Source: RPQJ01 sp963754125 (GTDB taxonomy: Bacteria > Pseudomonadota > Gammaproteobacteria > Steroidobacterales > Steroidobacteraceae). From it: DNA of 64,000 bases. The number at the start of each line of letters is the position of its first letter. Positions within the stretch are counted from its first letter, which is position 1. The stretch covers positions 1 to 64,000 of the forward strand of contig CAVWEX010000014.1 in assembly GCA_963754125.1 (NCBI GenBank), read 5' to 3'. Shown in pieces: positions 1 to 8,932 of the stretch. The translations under genes were made by a program, and so were the position numbers. Below the pieces are notes generated by a model that saw only the letters and a list, made by a program, of their open reading frames with translations, was not told the DNA's origin and did not search any database.

Positions 1-1063
1 AAGGAGATCAACGAGGCGCTGTACCTGTTCGGGGACCAGGCCGAGGTGATGTTCGCCTCGCACAGCTGGCCGCGCTGGGGCAACGAGCGCATCCAGGAGG
101 TGCTCCGCACGCAGCGCGACGCCTACGCGAACCTCAACAACCAGACCCTGCACTACGTGAACCAGGGTGTGACGGTCAACGAGATCCACAATGTCTACCA
201 GGTGCCGCAGAGCCTGGAGCAGAGTTGGGCCGCGCGCAGCTACCACGGCGACGTGCAGAACAACGTGCGCGGCGTCGTGAACCGCTTCATCGGCCACTTC
301 GACGGCAATCCGGTCAACCTGATCCCGCTGTCGCCCTCGGACTCGGCGCCGCTCTACGTCGAGATGATGGGCGGCTCCGACAAGGTCATCGCCAGGGGCA
401 AGGAGCTTATCGGGCAGGGAAAGTACCTGCTCGCCACTGAAATCCTCGACAAGCTGGTGTTCGCCGAGCCGCAAGAACATGCCGGCGCGCCGGCTGCTGG
501 CCGACGCCTACGAGCAGCTCGGCTACCAGGCCGAGAGCACCAGCGTGCGCAACACGTTCCTGCAGGGCGCGTTCGAGCTGCGCAACGGAATCCCGGGCGG
601 CGTGCCGCCGCGCTCTACCGGCCCCGATGTCGTGCGGGCGATGAGCACGGAGCAGTGGCTCGACTTCCTCGGCATCAGCATGGACCCGAAGAAGGCCGCG
701 GGCCTGAACTACAGGATCAACCTGGTGACCCCCGACAACGGCGAGCAGTACGCGATCGAGGTCGGCAACGCGACGCTCACCAACATCAAGGGCTTCCTGG
801 CCCCGAAGCCGGACCTCACTGTCACGATCAACCGTGCGGACCTCAACCGGGTCATGATGGGCGTGGCGACCTTCGACCAGCTCGCGGACGAAGGCAAGGC
901 GCGCTTCGACGGTGATCGCACGATCATCCACAAGCTGCGCGACCTGATGGTCACGTTCACGCCGGACTTCGAGATCCTGCCGGGCACCGCCCCAACGCAG
1001 CGCCAGGTGCCGCCCGGGCGGTCGTTCGCGCTGCCGGCCAATGGCCTGATAGTGACCGACTGA
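1..1063 (+). CDS. Alkyl sulfatase (SdsA1/BDS1-like), C-terminal part, frameshifted
   Basis: This is the C-terminal part of a secreted alkyl sulfatase, which hydrolyses sulfate esters of long-chain alcohols. The window opens inside the gene, so the catalytic metallo-beta-lactamase half is off the left edge. Reading starts in frame at base 1 (KEINEALYLFGDQAEV) and covers the end of the hydrolase domain, the dimerization domain and the SCP2-like C-terminal domain. It aligns almost residue for residue with the complete paralogue at 8933-11008, for example FASHSWPRWGN, LVFAEP and MSTEQWLDFLGISMDPK. The frame changes near 472-474: one extra base within CAAGAAC, compared with the paralogue, moves reading to the next frame, which runs to the stop at 1063. 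The shift could be an assembly error or a real lesion. Two outer-membrane genes follow. Confidence 0.88.
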
Positions 1064-1097
1064 CCCGATGGACATGCGGTTGATGAATTACTTTCCG

Positions 1098-1322
1098 ATG
1101 GCACAGGAACGGCGCCTGTCGTTCGCTCTCGCCGCAGTCGCGCTGCTGGCAAGCGGCGCGCCTGCCCGGGCCGAGTCGCCCGCCGGCGAGTGGCGCCAGA
1201 CCGTGTTCCTGTACGGCATCGTTGCGACGATCGACGGCGATGCCCAAGTCGGCCCGCCGCAGGTGCCGGTGGTCGCCGAGTCCGGGTCAGTCAGTTGCAA
1301 ACCATCAGAGGATCGATCATGA
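1098..1322 (+). pseudogene. Truncated remnant of an outer-membrane beta-barrel gene
   Basis: A short ORF whose first ~50 codons match the start of the complete gene at 11113-11862. Both have a signal peptide, then GEWRQ-VFLYG and IDGDAQ-G. After about position 1275 the similarity ends and the frame runs out just past the start codon of the next gene. The remnant occupies the same place downstream of a sulfatase gene as the full gene does in the second module, so it is probably what is left after deletion of the rest of the gene. It may still be translated as a short secreted peptide, but I see no evidence of function. ATG 1098 is chosen because the signal peptide starts there; an in-frame ATG lies at 1068. 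Confidence 0.6.
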
Positions 1323-2641
1323 CCGAGGTACGCAGGGCGGTTCGGGCAGGCTCGGCGACGGCTGTATTCGCGGCGACAGCGCTCATGGCCAGCACCGCCC
1401 AGGCCGGCGGGCTGCTGCTGTACGAGTTCGGCACGGCCGAGCCGGGGCTCGCCGCCGCCGGCTATGCGGCGCGTGCGCAGGATGCATCGACGGCGTTCAC
1501 GAACCCGGCCGGCATGACGAAGCTCGACGGCACGCAGGTGCTCGTGGGCGGCCAGCTGATGTGGCTGAACGCGCAGTTCTCGGTCGATGGCGCCACCTCG
1601 CCCGGCCTGGGCAGCGGCGACGGCGGCCGTGCGTTCGGCTCGAACGGTTACGTCCCGGGCGGCGGCGCCTTCCTGACGCATCGCGTGTCGCCCGATCTCG
1701 CGCTGGGCTTCGCCGTGGCGGGCAACTTCGGCTCCATGCTGGACTACGAAGACGACTGGGTGGGTCGCTACCGCGTGCAGGACGCCGACCTCGTCGGTGT
1801 GTCCGTCATGCCGTCGGTCGCGTATCGAGTAAACGACAAGTGGTCGCTCGGCGCGGGCATCAACGGCATGTACGGCATGTTCGACCAGAAGGTCGCGATC
1901 AACAACGCCGTGCCGTCGCTGGGCGACGGTCGCCTCGAGATCGACGACGACACCTGGGGCTGGGGCGGGAATGTCGGCGTGCTGTACGAGCCGACGCCAG
2001 GCACGCGCCTCGGGCTCACCTACACGTCGCAGATCGACCTCGATTTTCGCGGCCCGGCGCAGTTTTCGGGGATCGGCCCGATCCTGACCGCGCTGCTGCA
2101 GTCGCGCGGCCTTCTCGATGCGCAGGTGGATGTCGGCGCCAAGGTGCCGCAGCAGTTGATGGGGAGCGTGTACACCGAGATCGACGACCGCTGGGCGTTG
2201 CTCGGCAACGTCGGCTGGCAGGACTGGTCGGAATTCGGCGAAGTCGAGATCGGCATCGACAACACGCAGAACCCGGTCAGCCTCACCAACCCACTGTCGT
2301 TCGACGACACCTGGCACGCCGCGGTGGGCGCGCAGTACCGCGCGAACGATCAGTGGAAGGTGAACGTCGGCCTCGCCTACGACTCGGGCTTCCAGGACAG
2401 CAACGACGTCTCGCCGCTGGTCCCGGTCAACTCGGCGTGGCGGCTTGGCGCCGGCGGCGAAAAGCAGGCCAGCGAGTCGTTCAAGTGGGGATTCACGACG
2501 GCGCTGCTCTACGGCGGCAACATGGACGTCGACCAGCGCAGCACGCTGCCCCCGGCGCTCGGCGGGCGCGGCGATCTGGTGGGCTCGTACGACCAGACGC
2601 TGGCCGTCGTGCTCACCGTGTACGGCAACTGGGCCTTGTGA
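1319..2641 (+). CDS. FadL/TodX-family outer-membrane transport protein
   Basis: A 440-residue porin-like protein expected to carry hydrophobic compounds, such as long-chain fatty acids or alcohols, across the outer membrane. The signal peptide ends at about STAQA-GG. The mature N-terminus has the FadL-type pattern of small and aromatic residues followed by ARAQDASTAFTNPAGM (NPAGM is a family hallmark). The rest alternates strands with many W/Y/G residues and ends in a terminal aromatic-hydrophobic strand (VLTVYGNWAL). ATG 1319 follows a purine-rich AGAGGATCG; the longer open frame starting at 1190 is not protein-like. The gene overlaps the end of the upstream remnant by 4 bp. Its place next to an alkyl sulfatase fits uptake of sulfated or aliphatic substrates, which is inference. 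Confidence 0.85.
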   Translation: MTEVRRAVRAGSATAVFAATALMASTAQAGGLLLYEFGTAEPGLAAAGYAARAQDASTAFTNPAGMTKLDGTQVLVGGQLMWLNAQFSVDGATSPGLGSGDGGRAFGSNGYVPGGGAFLTHRVSPDLALGFAVAGNFGSMLDYEDDWVGRYRVQDADLVGVSVMPSVAYRVNDKWSLGAGINGMYGMFDQKVAINNAVPSLGDGRLEIDDDTWGWGGNVGVLYEPTPGTRLGLTYTSQIDLDFRGPAQFSGIGPILTALLQSRGLLDAQVDVGAKVPQQLMGSVYTEIDDRWALLGNVGWQDWSEFGEVEIGIDNTQNPVSLTNPLSFDDTWHAAVGAQYRANDQWKVNVGLAYDSGFQDSNDVSPLVPVNSAWRLGAGGEKQASESFKWGFTTALLYGGNMDVDQRSTLPPALGGRGDLVGSYDQTLAVVLTVYGNWAL

Positions 2642-2738
2642 CCGTGTGCCCTTCGCCGGCGCCGAGGGCGTCGGAGTCAGGATCACGGTGTCGCTGCTCG
2701 TCCCTCGGTAGTTACCTCGATCACGTTGCAGGGCCCGC

Positions 2739-3803
2739 ATGAATTCCACGCAGCTTCGCCTGACTTTGCTTGTGATCATTACCGTCGGCGTGGCGCCGGC
2801 GGCAATGGCCATCGAGCCCATCCCTTCGACGCCAGGTTGGCGCGGCTTCGTGGTCGTGGGCGGGGGCTACGCTGACCTCAAGAGCAATACCGTCGCCGGC
2901 AACAACCTCATCGACATCGGGCAAGCGACCATCAACTCGGTGGCGCAGCGACCGGGCAGCGACGATACCGTCTATCCCGTCCTCACGGGCGAGGTCAACT
3001 ACACCTTCGGTGGCGGCTGGCAGGCCTTCTTCGGCACCTCGCTGGAGGACGCCGTCACACTCGATGGCGCGACCCAGCTGGGCGTCCGCAAAGACATGGC
3101 CTCTGCCGGTATCCTGCAGGGTGGCTTGCTGTTCAGCGGCATCCCGACCCAGGTCTGGGAGGATCCGTATGCCGAGGGCGTACGGCGCGACGAGACGGAC
3201 CGTGACTCCGCCGGCCTGCGCCTGCAGTGGGACCGCGTCCTCGGCACGGCGTTCGAGCTCACGTTCTCCTATCGAGACATCTCGATCGACACCGAGCGCA
3301 GCGGCGAGGGCGTCACGAGCGTCGCCTGTAATGCAGCGTGCCAGGACCTGCTGCGGCGTGACGGCGACCAGTACCACTTCGATGCGTCCTACCTGTTCCG
3401 GCTGGGCGAGGGCCAGCGACACCTGCTGCGGCCCATGGTCCGCTACACGATCGACGACCGCGAAGGCGACGCGATCAGTGGCGACGCGTACCGGCTGCAG
3501 CTGAGCTACATCTTCCTCGGCCAGGGCTACACCGTGGCCAGCAACGTTGCTTTCGGGGGCGCCAGCCAGGACGCACGCAATCCGATCTTCGGCCGCAAGA
3601 CGGATTCCGACCGTTTGTTTGTCGATACCACGCTGTTCTACCGGCTGCCGACCGACAGCGGGCGCTGGCAGGCCGTGGGAAGCGTGCTGTGGGGCGAGGA
3701 CGACTCGGACGTCGCGTTCCACGACTCCGAGATCTTCATGATCAGCGCCGGCGTGATGTATCGCTTCGGCGCCCGCGCAGCGCCAGCCAGCGCGGGGCAG
3801 TGA
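2739..3803 (+). CDS. DUF2860-like outer-membrane protein (copy 1)
   Basis: A 354-residue predicted outer-membrane beta-barrel with an N-terminal signal peptide (cleavage near AMA-IEPIP). It starts IEPIPSTPGWRGFVVVGGGY and contains many short amphipathic strands (GEVNYTFGGGWQAFFGTS, AFELTFSYRDISI). A VACNAACQDLL segment could form a disulfide. I relate it tentatively to the uncharacterised DUF2860 family from the N-terminal pattern; no function is known. The protein at 12792-13832 is a very close paralogue over the full length, so the two sulfatase modules share both ends. This copy has a short extra C-terminal tail (AAPASAGQ). The gap to the upstream gene is 97 bp, and I see no terminator there, so cotranscription is likely. 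Confidence 0.75.
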   Translation: MNSTQLRLTLLVIITVGVAPAAMAIEPIPSTPGWRGFVVVGGGYADLKSNTVAGNNLIDIGQATINSVAQRPGSDDTVYPVLTGEVNYTFGGGWQAFFGTSLEDAVTLDGATQLGVRKDMASAGILQGGLLFSGIPTQVWEDPYAEGVRRDETDRDSAGLRLQWDRVLGTAFELTFSYRDISIDTERSGEGVTSVACNAACQDLLRRDGDQYHFDASYLFRLGEGQRHLLRPMVRYTIDDREGDAISGDAYRLQLSYIFLGQGYTVASNVAFGGASQDARNPIFGRKTDSDRLFVDTTLFYRLPTDSGRWQAVGSVLWGEDDSDVAFHDSEIFMISAGVMYRFGARAAPASAGQ

Positions 3804-3859
3804 CCGCGCGCCCGATCCAGACAGAGGCTGCCGCCGCGTCGGCAGACAAGGGAGGAGAC

Positions 3860-5866
3860 ATGATGACGATCGAATATCGCTCGCTTGCCGGTGTAACCGC
3901 GCTGGCGCTCGCCGCGAGCCTGCTCACGGTCGCACCGGCGATCAGCGCGCAGCCCAGCCAGCCACCTCGGGCGGCCTCCGGCGGCGTCCTGGACGCCGGC
4001 GACGAGGATTACGTCCCCCTGCCCGCCGGCGCCCCGTCGCCGCAGGCGAAGGCCTATTCGCCCTACGCCGGCCGAAAGTACCCGACGCGCGTCCTGTGGG
4101 GTGACACGCACTTCCACACCGCCAATTCCGGTGATGCCTTCACGGCCGGTACCCGCTTCACGCCGGAGCAGGGCTATCGCATTGCCCGCGGCGAGGAAGT
4201 GATCTCGACCACCGGCCTGCCGGCACGACTGCCGAGGCCACTCGATTTCCTGGTTATCAGCGACCACAGCGAAGGTCTCGGCCTGATGACCGAGGTCTAC
4301 AACGGCAATCCGGCCTTGGTGGCGGACACCACCGTCGCGCGCTGGGCCCGTATGGTCAAGGCCGGCGGCAAGGAGGCCGCCTCGGCGATTACCGAGTTGA
4401 TCGGCGCCCAGGCCAGCCAGAGCCTGCCGTCGGTGCTGACCGATCCGAAGACCGTGGGCCCGCTCATGATGGCAGCCTGGCAGCGCGCGGCCGCCACCGC
4501 CGACCAGTACAACGAGCCGGGCAAGTTCACCACCCTCATCGGCTTCGAGTGGTCGCCGATGCCGGGCGGCAACAACCTGCACCGCAACGTGCTGCTGCGC
4601 GACGGCCGCGACCGCGCCGTGCAGCAGTTTCCTTTCTCCTCCTGGGATAGCGAGGATCCCGAGAAACTCTGGGCGTGGATGGATGCCTACGAGAAGCGCA
4701 CCGGCGGCCGGGCGCTCGCGATCCCGCACAACGCGAACCTGTCGAACGGCCGCATGTTCGCCGCGCAGGCCTTCGACGGCACGCCCTTGACACGCGACTA
4801 CGCCGAGCGGCGACGACGCTGGGAGCCGATCATGGAGATCGTGCAGACCAAGGGCGCCTCGGAGAGCCACCCGATGATCTCCGCGAACGACGAGTTCCTG
4901 GAGTACGGGCTCGCCGGCTGGGAACTCGGCAACCTGACGCTCGAAGGGCCACCGCTCAGTCGGGACATGATGCCAACGAGCTACGTGCGGACCGGACTGA
5001 TGCGCGGCCTCGAACACGAGGCGAAACTGGGCCTCAATCCGTTCAAGTTCGGCGTCATTGGCAGCTCCGACGTGCACCAGGCGCTGCCCTTCGTCGAGGA
5101 AGACAACTTTTTCGGCAAATTCCCCGGGCAGGAGCCGAGCGCAGAGCGCTGGAAGCAGCGATCGAGCCTCGGCGAGGGAGGCGGCGAGGCGCGCTACACG
5201 TGGCAGTACCTCGCGGCCGGCTACGCAGCCGTCTGGGCCACCGAGAACACCCGCGAAGCGGTCTTCGACGCGCTGCAGCGACGCGAGACTTACGGCACCT
5301 CCGGCACGCGCATGACGGTGCGCTTCTTCGGCGGCTACGACTTCACGCCCGATGACGCGCAGTCGCGCTATCTTGCCGAAGCCGGTTATACCAAGGGCGT
5401 GCCGATGGGCGGCGACCTGAAGCCCGCGCCGGCTGGCAAGGCGCCCACTTTCCTCGTCGCAGCGCTCAAGGACCCGCAGGGCGCCAACCTCGATCGCATC
5501 CAGATCATCAAGGGCTGGCTCGACGCTTCGGGCACGGCACAGGAGAAGGTGTACGACGTCGTCTGGGCGGGTAACCGCAAGCCCGGCAAGGACGGCAGGC
5601 TGCCCCCGGTGGGCAACACGGTCGATGTCGCTCGCGCAACGTTCACCAACTCGATCGGTACTGCGGAACTCGCGGCCGTGTGGAAGGACCCGGACTTCCA
5701 GCCGAGCCAGCGCGCCTTCTACTACGTCCGCGTAATCGAGATTCCGACTCCCCGCTGGACGGCGTACGACCAGTTTCGCTTCGGTGTGAAGATGAGCGAA
5801 GACGTTCCGATGCAGCAGCAGGAACGCGCCTGGACGTCGCCTATCTGGCATACGCCATCCACGTGA
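3860..5866 (+). CDS. DUF3604 family protein, PHP-like secreted hydrolase
   Basis: A 668-residue secreted protein of the DUF3604 family. ATG 3860 follows a strong GGAGGAG site; the signal peptide ends near AISA-QPSQ. It carries metal-ligand patterns like those of the PHP phosphoesterase fold: GDTHFHTANSGDAF at about residues 81-94 (H-x-H), ISDHSEG at about 134, IPHNANLSNG at about 287 and GSSDVHQ at about 398. A metal-dependent hydrolase is therefore a reasonable structural inference, but the substrate is unknown. The stop codon overlaps the GTG start of the next gene by four bases (GTGA at 5863-5866), so the three-gene operon is translationally coupled. The last part matches the family's usual C-terminus (FRFGVKMSEDVPMQQQERAW), so the protein is complete. 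Confidence 0.88.
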   Translation: MMTIEYRSLAGVTALALAASLLTVAPAISAQPSQPPRAASGGVLDAGDEDYVPLPAGAPSPQAKAYSPYAGRKYPTRVLWGDTHFHTANSGDAFTAGTRFTPEQGYRIARGEEVISTTGLPARLPRPLDFLVISDHSEGLGLMTEVYNGNPALVADTTVARWARMVKAGGKEAASAITELIGAQASQSLPSVLTDPKTVGPLMMAAWQRAAATADQYNEPGKFTTLIGFEWSPMPGGNNLHRNVLLRDGRDRAVQQFPFSSWDSEDPEKLWAWMDAYEKRTGGRALAIPHNANLSNGRMFAAQAFDGTPLTRDYAERRRRWEPIMEIVQTKGASESHPMISANDEFLEYGLAGWELGNLTLEGPPLSRDMMPTSYVRTGLMRGLEHEAKLGLNPFKFGVIGSSDVHQALPFVEEDNFFGKFPGQEPSAERWKQRSSLGEGGGEARYTWQYLAAGYAAVWATENTREAVFDALQRRETYGTSGTRMTVRFFGGYDFTPDDAQSRYLAEAGYTKGVPMGGDLKPAPAGKAPTFLVAALKDPQGANLDRIQIIKGWLDASGTAQEKVYDVVWAGNRKPGKDGRLPPVGNTVDVARATFTNSIGTAELAAVWKDPDFQPSQRAFYYVRVIEIPTPRWTAYDQFRFGVKMSEDVPMQQQERAWTSPIWHTPST

Positions 5867-6745
5867 TCCGTCGCCTGCTGCGCGAACCGCTGCTGCACTT
5901 CCTGCTGATCGGAGGTGCGCTGTTCCTGTTGTACGAGGCGTCGAACGGCGGCCGGTCGAACGCGCCCCGCGAGATCGTGATCTCCGAGGCGCGCATCGAG
6001 GCACTGGCGGAGAATTTCGCCACGGTCTGGATGCGCGCGCCGACGGCTGTCGAGCTGAAGGGCCTGATCGACGACTACGTCGCTGAGGAGGTCTATTACC
6101 GCGAGGCGGTCGCGATGGGGCTCGACCAGGACGACACGGTGATCCGCCGCCGGCTGCGCCAGAAGATGGAGTTCATCTCTGAGAATGTCGCGGACTCGGT
6201 CGAGCCTGCCGATGCACAACTGCGGGAATACCTGGCGCAGAACGCCGGGAAATTCGCGCGGCCAGCCGAGCTCAGCGTTTCGACAGGTGTACCTGAATGG
6301 CGAACGCCGCGGCGACACGGTGCGCGCGGACGCTGAGAAGCTGCTCGCCGAGCTGCAGGCGGGTCGCGGTCCGGCAGATCCTGCCGAGGCCGGCGATGCG
6401 ACGCTGCTGCCTGCGACGATGGCGGCGGCCTCGCCGCAGGCGATTGCCAATGCCTTCGGCGAGGAGTTCGCGCTGCAAGTCGATGAGGCGCCGGTCGAAC
6501 AGTGGTCGGGTCCGATCGAATCCGCGTTCGGCCTGCATCTCGTCAGGGTGGACGAGCGCGTCGTCGGCAACGCGCCGACGCTCGGCGAGATCCGCCCGAT
6601 CGTGCTTCGGGAATGGCAGGCCGAGGAACGGCGCAGGCAGAACCAGTCGTTCCTCGCAACGCTCCGCGACAAGTACCAGATCCGCGTCGAGGGGCCGGCG
6701 GCCGAGCTGCTTGCCGCGCCCGCTGCCGGCCGCGCGGCCCAATGA
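5863..6745 (+). CDS. Membrane-anchored parvulin-type peptidyl-prolyl isomerase, frameshifted
   Basis: A periplasmic PPIase-like protein of about 293 residues. The GTG start at 5863 overlaps the upstream stop. An N-terminal membrane anchor (LLHFLLIGGALFLLYE) is followed by a SurA-type helical region (IDDYVAEEVYYREAVAMGLDQDD) and a parvulin domain (SGPIESAFGLHLVRVDERV). The frame shifts at 6277: an extra G between the codons for S and F interrupts ELS-FRQVYLNGERRGD, after which reading continues in the next frame to 6745. Removing one base restores a normal family protein, so an assembly indel is likely. The stop overlaps the next ATG (ATGA, 6742-6745). Such isomerases assist folding of exported proteins; the coupling suggests service to DUF3604 or HupE, which is inference. 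Confidence 0.82.
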
Positions 6746-7788
6746 ACCCGTCGCCTTCGCGGGCAACGATGGTGCGTTGCCTGTGGCTGGTTCTCATCGC
6801 CGCCGCATGCTGGGTCTCGAGTGCCGAGGCACACGAGGTGCGTCCGGCCTATCTCGAGATTCGCGAGACCTCACCGGACACGTTCAACGTCACCTGGAAA
6901 GTGCCGGCACGCGGCGAATACCGATTGAGCCTGCACGTCCGCTTTCCGGGTGAGTGCAGCGGCGCGCCGCTGCACGGCACCTTCGTCGGCGATGCGTTCG
7001 TCGAGCAGTGGCAGGCGAGCTGCCCGAGCGGCCTCGTCGGTCGCACGGTCACCATTGATGGCCTGAGCGCGACGCGCACGGACGTTCTTGCCCGCGTCGG
7101 ACGCCTCGACGGCACGACGCAGACCGTGCGACTCACTCCCGAGCAGGCGTCGTTCGTCGTGACGGCGGCACCGACCTCGCTCGAGGTCTCGAGGACCTAT
7201 TTCGTGCTCGGCGTCGAGCACATCCTGCTCGGCATCGATCATCTGTTGTTCGTGCTGGGCCTGCTGTTCCTCGTGGGAAGCTGGAAGCAGCTCGTCGGCA
7301 CCGTCACCGCCTTCACTGTGGCGCACAGCATCACGCTGGCCGGGGCCACGCTCGGGTGGGTATACGCGCCGCAGGCACCGATCGAGGCGACGATCGCGCT
7401 GTCGGTGATGTTCGTGGCGGCTGAAATCCTGCGCCGCGTGCAGGGCCGCCGCGGCGTTGCGGCGCGCGCACCCTGGCTAGTCGCGTTCGTGTTCGGCCTG
7501 CTGCACGGCTTCGGCTTCTCAGGCGCGCTGCGCGCGGTGGGCCTGCCGGAGCAGGACATTCCGCTCGCCCTGCTGTTCTTCAACGTTGGCGTGGAGGTCG
7601 GGCAGCTCGTGTTCATCGCCGTCGTGGTATTGCTGCTCTCAGCCGGCACGCGTCTGTTGCGCAAGCCCGGCCACTCCGAGCGGGGTCCCTGGCACTCCGA
7701 AGCGATGATCCGAGTCCCCGTTGCGTACGCCATCGGTTCGGTCGCCGCGTTCTGGACCGTGCAGCGCATTGTCGGCTTCTGGGTCTGA
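6742..7788 (+). CDS. HupE/UreJ-family membrane protein
   Basis: A 348-residue protein with a signal-like N-terminus ending in SSAEA-HEVRPAYLEI, a soluble periplasmic domain of about 150 residues, and then about six membrane helices. The diagnostic stretch is VLGVEHILLGIDHLLFVLGLLF, with further conserved VAHSITLA and GLLHGFGFSGAL segments; these histidine- and acid-bearing helices are typical of the HupE/UreJ_2 family. Family members are often proposed to carry metals such as nickel or cobalt, but the substrate here is not known. The gene is coupled to the parvulin gene by a 4-bp ATGA overlap and closes the operon. A LysR gene converges 24 bp downstream, and I see no clear hairpin terminator between them. 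Confidence 0.85.
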   Translation: MNPSPSRATMVRCLWLVLIAAACWVSSAEAHEVRPAYLEIRETSPDTFNVTWKVPARGEYRLSLHVRFPGECSGAPLHGTFVGDAFVEQWQASCPSGLVGRTVTIDGLSATRTDVLARVGRLDGTTQTVRLTPEQASFVVTAAPTSLEVSRTYFVLGVEHILLGIDHLLFVLGLLFLVGSWKQLVGTVTAFTVAHSITLAGATLGWVYAPQAPIEATIALSVMFVAAEILRRVQGRRGVAARAPWLVAFVFGLLHGFGFSGALRAVGLPEQDIPLALLFFNVGVEVGQLVFIAVVVLLLSAGTRLLRKPGHSERGPWHSEAMIRVPVAYAIGSVAAFWTVQRIVGFWV

Positions 7789-7812
7789 CTGCGGGCGACC
7801 TCCGAGTCCCGG

Positions 7813-8790
7813 TCAACCCGGGTTGCCGCCGCGGCCGAGACCGGTTTCATGAAGGGCGAGCAGCCGTTCCTCATCGAGTGAAGCCGCGTGCTCAGCCTCG
7901 ATGATGAACTCGCGGAATCGTGCCGCCGCCGAGGTCAGCGCATGGTTCTTCAGCCTGACGATGCCGTAGTTCGACGAGAGCCACGGTTCCGAACCGAGCA
8001 GCGAGATCCGGCCGCTCTCCAGTTCGGCGCGGATGCTGGTCAGTGTCGTGGCCACGATCGCGTCGGAGCCCAGCACCACCTGCGTAATGACCGACACGGC
8101 ATTGCACTGGAGGGCCGGGAAGCTGCGCATCGTGGCCTCAGGGTCGGCCGACTTGCGTTGCGCCGCGCGCAGCGGTTCGAGCAACCTGGGCGGGATCCGG
8201 CTCAGCGAGACGAACGGATACGCGAATGTGTCGGTTGCGGTCACGTCGCGGCGACCGGCCAGCGGGTGCCCCGCACGGGCCGCGAAGTAAACTGGGTGTG
8301 GCGACAGCGGCTCGATATCGACGTCGGCTTCCTGTTGCAGCGTGCTGGTCTCGGCCACGAAGAACTCGATTTCACGGCCGCGCAGGTCGCGCAACAGCTC
8401 GTCCCAGTCCCTGACCACCAGGCGTGCCGAGACGCGCGGATAAGCGGGGATGAACTTCGCGAGGGCGGCCGCGAGCGTGGACTGCGCAGGGTGGGGGCCG
8501 CCGCCCACCCAGACGTGACCGGACTGGAGGGCCCGGTCGCTCGAGATCTCGTCGTTGAACTCGTCACTCATCTGTACGATCTGCCGCGCGCGCCGGACGA
8601 AGACTCGGCCGACGTCCGTCGGCTCGACGCCCGTCGTCGTGCGCACGAACAGTTGCTTGTCGATCTGCTGCTCGACGCCCTGAATGCTGCGCGAGAGCGT
8701 CGGCTGACTGAGAGAGAGCGCTGCGGCCGCGCGCGAGAAGCTGCCGTGCTCGGCAAGCGCGAGGATGTGCCGCATCTGGCGGAGGTCCAT
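7813..8790 (-). CDS. LysR-family transcriptional regulator
   Basis: A 325-residue LysR-type regulator. The N-terminal winged helix-turn-helix is clear: MDLRQMRHILALAEHGSFSR, AAAALSLSQPTLSRSIQ and LFVRTTTGVEPTDVG. A periplasmic-binding-like effector domain follows, with HVWVGGGPHP at its start. An in-frame ATG two codons upstream (8796) is an alternative start. The gene diverges from the alkyl sulfatase at 8933 with a 142-bp shared upstream region. By the usual LysR arrangement it probably controls the sulfatase module, perhaps in response to the alkyl sulfate or its alcohol product (inference). I could not find a convincing T-N11-A operator in the intergenic region. Confidence 0.9.
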   Translation of the reverse strand: MDLRQMRHILALAEHGSFSRAAAALSLSQPTLSRSIQGVEQQIDKQLFVRTTTGVEPTDVGRVFVRRARQIVQMSDEFNDEISSDRALQSGHVWVGGGPHPAQSTLAAALAKFIPAYPRVSARLVVRDWDELLRDLRGREIEFFVAETSTLQQEADVDIEPLSPHPVYFAARAGHPLAGRRDVTATDTFAYPFVSLSRIPPRLLEPLRAAQRKSADPEATMRSFPALQCNAVSVITQVVLGSDAIVATTLTSIRAELESGRISLLGSEPWLSSNYGIVRLKNHALTSAAARFREFIIEAEHAASLDEERLLALHETGLGRGGNPG

Positions 8791-8863
8791 AGGCATGCAA
8801 AAAGAGCATACCACGCATAGCAGCAGTACATTCGACGTATGGCTGCGGCCGTCGCAGAATGCC

Positions 8864-8878
8864 GCGGCTAAAAGCCGC
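8864..8878 (+). other. Small hairpin in the sulfatase 5' region
   Basis: GCGGCT-AAA-AGCCGC forms a perfect six-pair stem with a three-base loop, 55 bp upstream of the sulfatase start codon and within the LysR-sulfatase intergenic region. It could sit in the 5' leader. No U-tract follows, so it is not a normal terminator. Its role is unknown. Confidence 0.35.
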
Positions 8879-8932
8879 TTCGACATCGACAGTCGGCCGG
8901 CGAGACAGGATCACAGACCCGAGGAGCATGGA

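Noticed and set aside
1088..2821. Long minus-strand open frame (577 codons) opposite the FadL-type gene
   Set aside because: It is rich in R, A, H and V, lacks any domain and mirrors the codon bias of the plus-strand gene. Similar long antisense frames occur opposite ileS (34616-37375), the GGDEF/EAL gene (54021-56132), ppc (18802-20937) and the sulfatase (8957-10993).
8807..8841. CATAC...GTATG inverted repeat upstream of the sulfatase as a LysR operator
   Set aside because: The arms are only five bases with 25 bp between them, which is not distinguishable from chance and does not follow the T-N11-A layout.
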